From NCBI RefSeq assembly GCF_963576545.1, contig NC_083641.1:20103523-20167522 (forward strand): a stretch of DNA of 64,000 bases. Direction: 5' to 3'. Source of the stretch: Limanda limanda (taxonomy: Eukaryota; Chordata; Actinopteri; Pleuronectiformes; Pleuronectidae). The position numbers and the translations under genes are program-made. The first letter of the stretch is position 1, and every line of letters starts with the position of its first letter. The notes beneath the pieces were generated by a model that saw only the letters and a list, made by a program, of their open reading frames with translations, was not told where the DNA came from and made no database searches. Of the stretch, positions 47,519 through 59,274 are shown piece after piece.

Positions 47519-48131
47519 ATAGAATGGCCATAGTAAAGCACCTTACTCCAACAAGACCCAATTGCCCCATTAAATCCATCAAGCAGAACTCATAGATATC
47601 AGTCTTCTTAATATGCATGATTTATTTTTTATCTAGATCCATAAATCCTTCCCTGGTAAAACAGTGAAAATGTTGAAAAACACCCCATCTGGCAATGTTA
47701 AGAAAGTAGTTGTTTTTTGACCCATACCGCATGATTTCACCAAGTTTCGTTTAAATCAATCGGGTTGTTTTAGGGTAATCCTGCTCACTAACAAACAAAA
47801 GCAACAAACTAAAGTGTGCTCGCAGTATGTTCTCATGCCATCATTGTTTCTACATAATAACTGTCAAATAAACAAGTCTATTCTGTATTATATATTGTAC
47901 TGTATTTCATTTAATTTTTAGCATTTGATTCAGTGTAACAGTAAGTATAACTAAATGCAGAAGCCTGATACATAATTCCTTGCTGATTTCCCAAAGTTGA
48001 ATTAAGTGCAAAGTGAAATCAAAACAATAAAATCCACAGTTCCACTGACAAAAGCATCCTTGGCTTTACTTGTTTGGTTTTGTCTCCTGAGGCTTGAGTC
48101 CAACCCCCCCCCCCCCTTGTTGTTGAAGGTG
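47519..48131. other. Right boundary of the array
   Basis: The 3' flank common to the array genes continues to about 47,912 with an internal deletion near 47,709. It then stops matching just before the AAAGTATGTTACACTTCGCC part that precedes the hAT in all other units. The rest (47913-48131) is unique and holds a C-run at about 48103-48116. No gene is seen. Confidence 0.6.
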
Positions 48132-48138
48132 TATAAAG
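48132..48138 (+). promoter_or_regulatory. TATA box of gene 7
   Basis: TATAAAG, 47 bp before the ATG at 48179. Position and consensus fit a focused promoter with a very short leader. Confidence 0.55.
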
Positions 48139-48178
48139 CCACGCTACAAGACGCAGGGCCCGGTGACCAATAATAACT

Positions 48179-51100
48179 ATGCCTTTATTGAGGCTGCTCC
48201 TCTCGGTTCTGCTGATTGGGAATGGAACCGCCGTGTGCCGCCTGCAAGGCTCCGCACAACCTCCTGAACTGGCCCAGGATGGCGACCTTGTTCTGGGAGG
48301 CATCTTTTCTTTTCGCACAGGGCAGGATTATGTGGCTAACACATTTCAGACAGTTCCAGATATACGAAAGTGCAAAAAGTATGTATTGTGTGTCCTGTAT
48401 AGTATATTTCCAATCTGTCTGTGTATGTTTGCCTCTGTATTTGAGACTGTAACACACTGATCAATTATTTCACACCATTTCTTTCTCACTACCTCAGCTT
48501 CAATGTCAGAGAATTCAAATTTGCTCAAGCGATGATCTTTGCTATAAATGAGATCAACAGAAATCCTGATATGTTGCCGAACGTCACGCTCGGCTACAGG
48601 ATCTATGGTGACTGTGGGACCATGGACATACTGAGAGCTGCACTGGCACTGGTGAGCGGAGTGAAGGAGGAAGTCAGGGATGACAACTGCACTAAAGTGG
48701 AGACGGTTCAAGCTATACTGGGACATTCAGGATCCAGACCAACTATTGCATTTCAAAAAGTGGTTGGAAGGTTTCATATTCCTGTGGTAAGTAAAATAAT
48801 ACAGATGCATTATGTCATATGTTAGATTCTGTTAATTGGGCTGCTGTAAACTGTCGGGTCTGCAAATTTATATCTATAAGACTAATTTAAACAGTGATTC
48901 TGCCAAATCATTAAATGTTAATGGTTATCTTCCAGTGACATATTTCTGTTTTTCACTACAGATCAGCCATTTTGCCACCTGTGCCTGTCTGAGCAACAGA
49001 AAACAGTATCCCACCTTCTTCCGAACGATTCCCAGTGACTACTACCAGAGCAGAGCCCTGGCAAAGCTGGTCAGGCTCTTCAGCTGGAACTGGATCGGGG
49101 CTATAGCTGTGAATAACAATTATGGCCACAATGGCATTAATGCATTTATCCAAAGTGCACAAGAATACGGCGTCTGCATTGAGTATTCTGAATCGTTTTC
49201 ATCGTCAGGTCCTCCTGAAAACCTGCAGAGAATAATAACGACCATTAAGCACGCCACCTCCAGAGTTATTCTAGCGTTCATGTCTCACAGAGAAATTAAG
49301 CTGTTGGCAGCAGAGTTGTACAAGCAGAACATCACGGGGCTGCAGTTTGTCGGCAGCGACGCCTGGATCACAGATCACTCTCTGACAGACAGCGAGGGGC
49401 ACAGCATCCTGGAGGGTTCACTGGGCTTTGTCGCCAGCCGAGCTGAGATCCCGGGGCTGGAAGAGCACCTGAGGCGGCTCCACCCCTCACAGTTCCCCCA
49501 CAGTCAGTTTGTCAGGGATTTCTGGGAAGAGACGTTTGACTGCTGTCTGAATGAAAGTGCAGACACACAGAGAAAGCCATGCAGCGGCTCTGAGAGCCTG
49601 CAAAACGTAGAATCACAATTCACTGATGTGTCCGAGCTGAGATTCACTAACAATGTGTACATGTCAGTTTATGCAGCTGCTCACGCTCTCGACAACCTGA
49701 TTAAATGTGAGGATGGTAAAGGACCGTTTGCCTCTGGGAGCTGTGCTGATCCCAAACACATTCAGCCTTGGCAGGTGAGAAACCTCCAGCTCTGTGTGTC
49801 GGTGTGATAACAGCAGGAATCTGTCTTTTAATCTCTGTTTAATTTCTTAATTATAGGTTGTGCAGTATCTCAGCACTGTGAATTTCACCACCGGTGAGGG
49901 GGAGAGAGTTTATTTTGACAAAAATGGAGACTCACCGGCAAGATATGAACTCATTAATTTACAAAAGGCAAACAAAGGAACTATGAAAGGAGTCACAGTT
50001 GGCCTGTATGACGCTTCTCTTCCAGAGAGTCATCAGTTCATAATGAATAACATCCCAGTTGTCTGGGGAAACGGGCTCACAGAGGTAAAGTGGAAACCGA
50101 TGGTTGGACTCTCTAACTGTGTCTTGATTTACTGAAAACTGCTCCATAAACGTAAAATTGGATTTATAAGTTGATTTTCTGATATTTCTGATGTGAACTC
50201 TGGCTGTGTAGGAGGCGCCTGTGTCAGTGTGCAGTGAGAGCTGTCTCCAGGGAACTCGTAAGGTCCTCCAAAAAGGACGACCAGTGTGCTGCTATGATTG
50301 CATACCCTGTCCTGCAGGAGAGATCAGTAATTCAACAGGTAAATGCAGTGGGCCACTGCAGACAAAACATCTGTATTTGCCGAGAAAGAGACACAGAAAA
50401 ATACAATTTCATGACAGTTGACTGTTAAAACACATTTCTCTGCATTGTTCTTCGTTTTGCAGATTCAATACACTGTATGAAATGCCAACCAGAATATTGG
50501 TCCAACAGCCAAAGAGATGCCTGCATCCCCAAAACAATAGAATTCTTGGCATATGATGAAATCCTTGGAAAACTGTTGGCTGCATTTTCATTACTGGGAC
50601 TTTTTTTAACAATGATCACGACACTTGTCTTCTACTGCCACATAGAAACCCCACTAGTACGAGCTAACAACTCTGAGCTGAGCTTCTTGCTGCTCTTCTC
50701 CCTGACTCTGTGCTTCCTGTGCTCCCTCACCTTTATCGGCCGGCCCTCCGAGTGGTCCTGCATGCTGCGGCACACTGCGTTCGGCATCACCTTCGTCCTC
50801 TGCATCTCTTGTGTCCTCGGGAAAACCATAGTGGTGTTAATGGCCTTCAGGGCGACACTTCCAGGCAGAAATATGATGAAATGGTTTGGTCCTGCACAGC
50901 AGAGGCTCAGTGTTCTAGGGTTCACTCTCATACAGGTTATTATATGCATCTTATGGCTGACCATCAATCCTCCTTTTCCGTTCAAAAACTTGAACCACTA
51001 TCAGGAGAAGATTATACTTGAGTGTGCGCTGGGATCAGCTGTCGGCTTCTGGGCTGTGTTAGGATACATCGGACTCTTAGCCATGTTGTGTTTTGTTCTC

Positions 51101-51382
51101 GCTTTTTTGGCTCGAAAGCTTCCCAATAATTTCAATGAGGCTAAATTGATCACCTTCAGCATGTTGATATTCTGCGCAGTCTGGATCACATTCATCCCAG
51201 CATACGTCAGCTCTCCTGGGAAGTTCACTGTGGCTGTGGAGATATTTGCCATCCTTGCCTCCAGCTTCGGACTACTCTTCTGCATTTTCCTGCCAAAATG
51301 CTTTATAATCATGTTTAGACCTGAGAGGAACACCAAGAAACACATCATGGGAAAGACATCAAATAGTGATATACATTATTGA
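48179..51382 (+). CDS. Gene 7: OlfC / V2R-like class C receptor, 857 aa, intact
   Basis: Exons 48179-48378, 48498-48786, 48962-49774, 49857-50084, 50215-50338 and 50463-51382, in the same phases as the array genes but with exon 1 33 nt shorter and exon 3 27 nt longer. The signal peptide is about residues 1-19 ([15 protein letters not shown]). Flytrap pocket positions: S146, T169, D189, Y217 and D296, the acidic contact being Asp where the array has Glu. The nine-cysteine linker and full 7TM core follow, with PSEW, then [11 protein letters not shown] and the tail NSDIHY. Exon 5 could start at 50212 or 50215; the latter gives the 124-nt size seen in the others. Part of exon 6 is almost identical to the array genes and the next part to gene 8, suggesting gene conversion. 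Probably an amino-acid receptor. Confidence 0.93.
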
Positions 51383-51463
51383 TCTATAATTTATTCAAGT
51401 ATTTATGTATAGATTTTTAAAGTGTTTTATTTTCCTGCAGTTTTCTTCTTAATACCAAAGTGT

Positions 51464-51469
51464 AATAAA
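51464..51469 (+). terminator. Likely polyadenylation signal of gene 7
   Basis: AATAAA about 80 bp after the stop codon, in an AT-rich 3' flank. Confidence 0.5.
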
Positions 51470-54453
51470 TATTTAACCTTAAAAATGATTTTGGAGTTTT
51501 TCCACATATCCTTACTCCAACGAAAGTAAAAAAGGGGAGACACCTCCAACAATAAGACAGTGTACATTAATAATAATAACAATACAGTTCTACTCTCAGT
51601 GTGAGAAATATACGGCAAGTATATATATATATATATATTTATTTATTACAGTCTGCAATTTTAGAGAGACATTTTATCAACCTGATAAAATCCTTATTGT
51701 AGACAAAAAAAATGCTCTAGAGCTCCACTATGAAAACAAGTCAAACTGTAATAAAATATAAACCTTCAAATGTCAATTTGACTTTCATTCCCACACATGC
51801 ACCAAACTAAATGAACAAACTCAGAAAGGCACTCAAGATTTCCCCTGAATAAATGGAGGAAATTCATACAACAGCTAAACTGAATGAGACTAAAATAAAC
51901 ATCAATTTTACAATCTGACATCCAAAGAGGTTTGAGAACCTAAAGTTCAACAATAGTTAATTTACAGGGGAGGTGAAGGGGAAATAAACGATTACAACTT
52001 TTTATTATGGATTCCAGGATGTATGTAGTTCCCAGTATAGAAGAAAACGAGTGACTGCAGTTCACCATTGTGGCTAGAATTAGGGTTAATATGAGGGCAA
52101 GTGATAGGATGCTGAGAATATGATCAGTCTGGGTTTGATAATGACTTTAATGTTTGGGAATGTAATTCACCATGATGCAATGACACTCTAACATGAAGCC
52201 ACAACTGCTACAAACATATCATAACACGAAATGACCCCAATGATCCCTAGTTTGATACAAATATTCACAAGGAAATGTGGAACTGATAAACTTTACTATG
52301 GCACTAATAAATTTAGTTTCTGGTTATTTGCAATCGACATGAGGCCTCCAGAGGCAGAATTCCCCTGACATGGGAAAAACAATTTTTGACAGACACTGTT
52401 ACAAGTTCACACAAACAATGATGCAATACGACAAAAACAAGTCTTACACATGTACACAAAAAACAAAGTTAAAAAAACACATCAGATTGAGACGAATCCT
52501 CATCTGTTGTGCACCTGTCTTTAATACCCGGGAGCTGGACTCCTGTGAGAAAACATAGGAGCCGCTGGGCTCTGTAATGCAAACACAACAGATTGCTTCA
52601 TCAGGAACAACAGGTGTCTTGTTTCCTCAAGCAGAAAAAACAGGCGCTTCATTAACAAACGCCTTTGTCACAACACGTACATGTTCAATTTAAATTGATT
52701 AAGGGTTTGTTGTGATCTCTCTGATGGCCTCTTTGTTTGTTTTCTCAGCTCTGACCTCAGGATGATCTCTGCAATTATTTTCTTCGTTAGTTTTCTTAAT
52801 CAGAGTTTCTAATTTAAAACAAGTTAACATATTAATGCAAGGACTTTTATACGGTAGCTATTGTTTCTGATTATTCTTCAGTAAGACAACCTGAGGAGAG
52901 TTTGGAGGCCAGAAATCTCCATTGTGTTTCACAGTGTGTTCATATTGAAAGTTGCAAATCTTATATTTTGGAAGGACATTTCCTAGCCCCAGAAAATGAA
53001 TTATATACTAGTAAAATGTGTATGAGCTTGTCCAAGAGCAGTAGCCAGGCCTGCATCAAACCATATGTTTTACACTAGACCACTAAATTGCTATTGTTGT
53101 TTTACAAAAGTCAATCTTTCTTTCATCACAAGTAGCTTGAAACAATCACAGAATGGGCCAATTCGGCTTCACCAACCATTTCCTGATTACATGACTGAGT
53201 TAGTGTTCTGCTTATATTTCCAGCTGCAAACATTCAGAGTGAAAGTTACCCAGTACCACCCCATACTGAGCTGCTGGGTGCTGAGCAGCTCCAATAGTTG
53301 TTTTGCTTAAGGTCACCTCTGTGATATTGATGACGGAGGAGTAAATCTGTCACTTTCCTCCACCTCAATAAAATCCTGCCAGTCGTTTGAATGAGTCCAG
53401 ACCGGTTCTCTCACTTTTATTCCACCCGTGACATCATGATCACAGTTTTTAATATATGTATTTAAATATGACAAATAAACTAAATAAATCACTAGTTGAT
53501 TTTAGATAGTTTCTGCTTCAGAGAGATGAACATGTGGAGTCAGATTGTTTTAGTTTATTATGGCAGTAAATACGGGATACTATCAAATCTATATATTATA
53601 TACAGTTAACAAAGCATCTATATTGTTTAATGTTTAAATTATTTTAAAATAGTCTCTTTGACCATGAGAAACCTGATTTTTGTTGTTGTTTTTAAACATT
53701 GTACTGTGAAAAGAGAAGGCTACACTAATTCGGATCAAACTATAATGGTTCTGAGCAGAGAAAACCTCCTGCAAGGCCCAACAGTTCCCTACAATTCAAT
53801 CAAGCTGTGCCAAATGACACAAACTCAAACTGTCAGCTTCCTGCATTTGTCTGATATTTTTTATTAAGATCTGGAATTATCCCCTAAATAGTGATAATGT
53901 AAAAAAAAAAAAAGCTCTCGGAAATATTAAAGAAATTGTAAAAAAAAAAACATTCATGGATCTGCCCCTTGATTTACAACCACAGAATATTTGTTATCAT
54001 ACCTTCCCTGTGTCATAACACATTTCTCCACCAAGCTTGGAGGAATTCTGTTGGGTAGTTTTTTGCTAAACTTATTCACAATCACACAAATCAACCAATG
54101 AAAAAATGGACAGGTGGGAAAACACAACCTAATTGGCAGAGGTAATAAGTCTATTGTATTAAAACAATTATATACAACTAAATGTGGATTATTTATACAA
54201 CATAACCAACATTGATGTTAATTGATTGATTACTGTTGTTTATGAGGTTCATTGAATAATTGTGTTAAGACCTGAAGATTTGCTCAGATTTGAGATGTTG
54301 GCTGCGCCTGCTTCTATATTAAAGGCAAAATATAAGTGAACAATATATATTTGTGCATATAACTATAACATAAGAGTCTATTATTGTACATACCACATCT
54401 GTCTTGTCCCTGGGGTTCTTTACACTCAGGTCTTTGATCATGCATATGCAGGG
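51470..54453. other. Intergenic, about 3 kb, no gene recognised
   Basis: AT-rich single-copy-looking sequence. A TA microsatellite lies at 51621-51640 and A-runs near 53899 and 53940. Positions about 54029-54090 (CCACCAAGCTTGG, then GGGTAGTTTTTTGC) resemble the same retroposon-type tail found after the array genes. Short open frames here have no coding features that I can recognise. Confidence 0.5.
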
Positions 54454-54460
54454 TATAAAG
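54454..54460 (+). promoter_or_regulatory. TATA box of gene 8
   Basis: TATAAAG, 55 bp before the chosen ATG. An open frame extends upstream of that ATG through the TATA box, so the upstream in-frame Met codons (54404 and after) are not used as start. Confidence 0.55.
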
Positions 54461-54508
54461 GGTGTAGTGGGGGACAGTGCTGAAGAAGCCAGCCTGCAGA
54501 GGGAAACC

Positions 54509-57500
54509 ATGCCTCTGCTGAAGCTCATCCTTATGGTTCTTCTGATCGAGGGGGTGACTCCTGTGTGCCGGCTGCAGGGGACGGTGCAACCACCTGAGCT
54601 GACCAAGGCTGGAGAGTTCACCTTAGGTGGCATCTTCACCTTTCGCACTGGCTACAGAGGCAGTGTGCCCACATTTCAAACCTTACCCCATCCTCCAAAG
54701 TGCCTGAAGTAAGTATGTGTTTTTGTGTTTGGTGTTTGATTTCATTCTCTGATCTGCTTACTTGTTTAAATTAATCTAAATACGGTTTATTTTTCTAGCA
54801 TCAATGTAAGAGAATTCAAATTTGCCCAGACCATGATCTTTGCAATCGAGGAAATAAATAAAAATCCTGCAATTCTCCCAAACCACACACTGGGCTACAA
54901 GATATATAATTCCTGTGGAATGACAAACATCATCAAGGCTGCTATAGATTTAGCCAGCGGGAACAGAGAGGTCATAGACGAGAGGAACTGCACAAAGGCT
55001 GACACTGCCCTGGTTGTACTGGGCCACTCGGGCTCTGCACCCACCATGGGATTTGCCCGGGTTATAGGACGATTTCAGATACCAGTGGTAAGTATTGACC
55101 TTTGCTCCTTCAGTCTTTGTAAAATCGTTCATCTTTTAATCAGTCAAATGGTTGGGGATACGTCTAATTCTCGATTTTTTATGTTAGAGATGCTCTCTTT
55201 ATATGTGGTAAATGACATGTATTGTTTTTTTTTACTTTGGCACAGATAAGCCACTTTGCAACCTGTGAATGTCTGAGCAACAGACAGGAGTTTCCATCCT
55301 TCTTCCGAACCATTCCCAGTGACGTCCACCAGAGCCGAGCCTTAGCGAAGCTGGTCAGGCTCTTCGGCTGGACCTGGGTGGGGGCGATAAGTAATAAAAA
55401 TGACTACGGCATCAACGGAATCTCTTCTTTCATTCAAGCTGCGCAAGAAGAGGGTGTGTGCGTAGAGTATTACCAGGCCTTTGAGCAGACGGGTCCTCTC
55501 CGCGAGTTGAGGAAAGTGGTTGAAACTGTGAAGGACTCCACCTCCAAAGTCATCGTGGCCTTCATGTCGCACAGAGAGGTTAAAGTGTTGGCAGCAGAGT
55601 TGTACAGACAGAACATCACAGGGCTGCAGTTTGTAGGCAGCGACGCCTGGATCACAGATCACTCTCTGACCGACAGCAAGGGGCACAGCATCCTGGTGGG
55701 CTCACTGGGCTTTGTCGTCAGCCGAGCCCGGATCCCAGGGCTGGAGGAGCACCTGCGGCGGCTCCGCCCCTCACAGTTCCCCGACAGTGGGTTTGTCAGG
55801 GACTTCTGGGAAGAGACGTTTGACTGCTCTCTGGGCGACGACACAAACACACAAAGAAAGACGTGCAGCGGATCGGAGAGCCTGCATAGTGTTGAAACAT
55901 ATTTTACAGATGTCTCAGAGCTGAGATTCACAAACAATGTGTACAAGTCGGTTTATGCAGCTGCTCATGCTCTGCATAACTTGGTCACATGTGAAGGGAA
56001 GATGGGCCCTTTCTATGATGGGAGCTGTGCTGATAACAGACACATTGAACCATGGCAGGTGAGGAGGAAAACAAAAGAGTTGTGGATCTCTAATATCACT
56101 TTTTCTAATGTCCCATAAGTACAGAGGCAGAGAGAGCTCAACGCACAGCAAACTAAGAAAACACACAAAACAACTTCATCAACTCATACACTGCAAAAAC
56201 TCGCTTGCACATACAGAAATTACCCAAAATAGTGATGAACCTGGCTATAGTTCAGTGCTTTGTGAAGTAACTGAAGTCTACGTCTCATCATGATGGAACT
56301 TCGGCGTTCATTGAAGCATGTTTCTGTAACTGCATGTGTTATTACTTTTTGCATGTGTTTATTCTATTTGCATGTGTTTTCTTAATCTGCATTTGATTCA
56401 TCCTCTCGTCTTTACAGGTGCTGCATCATTTACAGAATATCAACTTCACAACAAGACAAGGGGAGAGAGTGACCTTCGACCAGAATGGAGATTCACCAGC
56501 GAGATATGAACTCATAAATTTGCAGCGTGTCACTTCAGGCACCGCGCACGTTTCCACTGTCGGTGTTTTCGACGCCACTCTGCCCGACGAGCGTCAGTTT
56601 GTCATGAACGGCGTGAAGATAGTTTGGGGTGGAGGAAGTTACACGGTACAAATTTATGTTGCTTTGTTCTCACATTTCTGGGTTGTCAGTCACAATGTGC
56701 TGCTCCACAACATTTTATAATCCATAGAATTAAATGAGATAAAAAAAAACAAAAGAATTTGCAGTGTATGGGTCACATACAAACTCCTCAACATGTGCAG
56801 CAGGTGCCTGTGTCCGTGTGCAGTGAGAGCTGTCCCCCTGGAAAACGCAAAGCCCTGCAGAAAGGAAAACCTGTTTGCTGTTATGACTGTGTACTGTGCG
56901 CTGAAGGAGAAATCAGCCAAGTCAAAGGTTTAGGAAAAAAACACAGAAATTTCACAAATTAAATAAATACTCTTAGTTAGCTTTTGATCTAACCAACTTT
57001 GTCTCTTTCAAAACAGACTCTGTGGACTGCTTCAAATGTCCCATTGATTACTGGCCGAACACCAGAGGAGACACTTGCATCTTGAAGGAAATTGAATTTC
57101 TGTCCTATGCAGAGTTCATGGGGATTATTTTAACATTCCTTTGCCTGCTGGGAGCAGTTCTGACCGCTGTGATAGCACTGGTTTTCTATCACTTCCGGGA
57201 AACTCCCCTTGTTAAAGCCAACAACTCCGAGCTGAGCTTCCTGCTGCTCTTCTCCCTGACTCTGTGCTTCCTGTGCTCCCTCACCTTCATCGGCCGGCCC
57301 TCTGAGTGGTCCTGCATGCTGCGACACACTGCGTTCGGCATCACCTTCGTCCTCTGCATCTCTTGTGTCCTCGGGAAAACTATAGTCGTGTTAATGGCCT
57401 TCAGGGCGACACTACCAGGCAGAAATATGATGAAATGGTTTGGGCCTGCACAGCAGAGAATCAGCGTTCTGGCGTTCACTCTCATTCAGGTTGTGATTTG

Positions 57501-57930
57501 CATTCTTTGGCTGACCATCAATCCTCCTTTTCCGTTCAAAAACTTGAACCACTATCAGGAGAAGATTATACTTGAGTGTGCGCTGGGATCAGCTGTCGGC
57601 TTCTGGGCTGTGTTAGGATACATTGGACTCTTAGCCATGTTGTGTTTTGTTCTTGCTTTTTTTGCTCGAAAGCTTCCTGATAATTTCAACGAGGCTAAAT
57701 TGATCACGTTCAGCATGTTGATATTCTGTGCAGTCTGGATCACATTTATCCCGGCTTATGTCAGCTCTCCTGGGAAGTTCACTGTGGCTGTGGAGATATT
57801 TGCTATTCTGGCTTCCAGTTATGGACTTCTTTTCTGTATATTTATACCAAAATGTTATGTTATTTTACTGAGACCAGAACAAAATACCAAAAAGCACATG
57901 ATGGGAAAAATAGAAGATATCCAATATTGA
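54509..57930 (+). CDS. Gene 8: OlfC / V2R-like class C receptor, 855 aa, intact
   Basis: Exons 54509-54708, 54799-55087, 55246-56058, 56418-56645, 56804-56927 and 57017-57930. Exons 1 to 5 have exactly the sizes of gene 7, and the leader [12 protein letters not shown] and CRLQG motif match it, so the two are close paralogues. Pocket positions: S146, T169, D189, Y217 and an Asp in GSDAW at the acidic site. The flytrap domain differs in [17 protein letters not shown] and nearby. The 7TM core ends [16 protein letters not shown] with the tail EDIQY. The exon 5 acceptor is at CAG 56801-56803, with an alternative at 56798-56800 that would add one Gln. Intron 3 (359 nt) and intron 5 hold nothing recognisable. 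Confidence 0.93.
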
Positions 57931-57992
57931 TTTTATAACTTATTTTCTGACAGTTTCTTTTATTTACAATACAACTTAGTATATTTGTGTCA

Positions 57993-57998
57993 AATAAA
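57993..57998 (+). terminator. Likely polyadenylation signal of gene 8
   Basis: AATAAA about 65 bp after the stop codon; a second AATAAA-like motif follows near 58,024. Confidence 0.5.
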
Positions 57999-59221
57999 GT
58001 TATAAAATTACAACAACCTTTCAATAAAATTAGCACTGGTGTATAACTACTGGTATCCTAATTTTCTGAATGTAACACTGTATGCAGTGAATAATCTACG
58101 ATGGTAGAGTACAAATAATCATTTTGAAATGTATATTATTTTGTGTTTTATATTAAAGAAATTGTTAGCAATCTGCCTCTTTATCATTGTTTTTTTTTTT
58201 CAGAAGTGCGAATATTATTTTACTGTTTTTTCTCAGAATGGTGGGGGAAACAAAAAACATTCAGATCTGCGGGTGCAAACACCGTGTTAATAAGAGAGGC
58301 CAGAGGTCGATATGGGAAATGTGGTTATTGCTGATGGCATCAAAGCTTCCATGGGTCAGAAAACCATTCTTTCAAACTGCCGTGAGTCGAAAAGCTCAAC
58401 AGCGGAAGACTACATCTGGTTCCACTCCTGAAGGTCATGGAAAGAAGTCTGAGGCTGCAGTGGACACACATGTTCCGAACCAGTCAGATACAACTGGGAA
58501 ACCCTTCACTTGTCTATGGACCAATTTGTCATCAACTGGATGAATCTATAGACTCTAAACCTGCACACATCTTTGGGCCCTATGACCAATAAATAATGAT
58601 TTGAATGCCACAGTGGATCTGAGTATCACTGACTACCGTACTACTATTACTACTGCCTTCATGGCCATAACTTACTATCTACGAGTACTTCCACGATAAT
58701 TAGAAACCAGTGGCCTCCATCATCCAGATCACAATCCAATATGACACCTTTGGGATGTGGTACAACAGGAGATAAGCAGCATGAATGTGCCGATGACAAA
58801 TCTGCAGAAATGATGTGATGTAATCGTGTCAACATGGAGCAGAATCATGTGGAATCCCCGTAGAGCAAAGGAAGGCCTTACCCAGTCTAAAGTATATAAT
58901 ATATTAGAAATACATAGTGGATTAATATAATGTGCTAGATGACTAACACAACAGTTGATACACATGATTTCTTTAAGATGTAATACTTATACTGTATCCA
59001 CATGTTTGTAAACATATGCACGTGAATGAGTGCTAACTGTACGGCCTTCATTAAATTCCTGTTGGTAAACAGCAAAACGGACCATTATTTGGAAACCGGC
59101 CTCATGTGTATTCTCAACAGATTCATTCGTCACTCAGATCCTACCCAAAAACATAATTTGCATATATCTCTGAGAGTGGCCCAATAAGTTGCCTCCTACA
59201 ACTGGTTAGAAGAGAGGAAGC
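57999..59221. other. Intergenic, 1.2 kb, transposon debris
   Basis: No working gene is recognised. An open frame at 58187-58543 has no features of a real protein. See the separate entry for a Tc1/mariner-like remnant. Confidence 0.45.
58690..58800 (+). mobile_element. Tc1/mariner-like transposase remnant
   Basis: From 58724 the plus strand reads PDHNPI, a stop, then HLWDVVQQE, closely resembling the PDLNPIEHLWD motif around the third catalytic acidic residue of Tc1 transposases. The acidic residue itself is replaced by the stop (GAG to TGA). The surrounding sequence (about 58250-58860) may belong to the same element but is too decayed to delimit. Confidence 0.5.
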
Positions 59222-59228
59222 TATAAAA
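59222..59228 (+). promoter_or_regulatory. TATA box of gene 9
   Basis: TATAAAA, 53 bp before the ATG at 59275: the same arrangement as the receptor genes on either side. Confidence 0.55.
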
Positions 59229-59274
59229 CCCGTCCTTCCAGCAAACGTGACGGTGCCAAAGGCGAGGCTCTGAG

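Noticed and set aside
54404..54508. Upstream in-frame Met codons as the start of gene 8
   Set aside because: They overlap the TATA box, and the downstream ATG gives a normal signal peptide like that of gene 7.
58187..58543. 118-codon open frame between genes 8 and 9
   Set aside because: Low-complexity start, no domain, and next to a Tc1-like remnant; most likely a chance frame in transposon debris.
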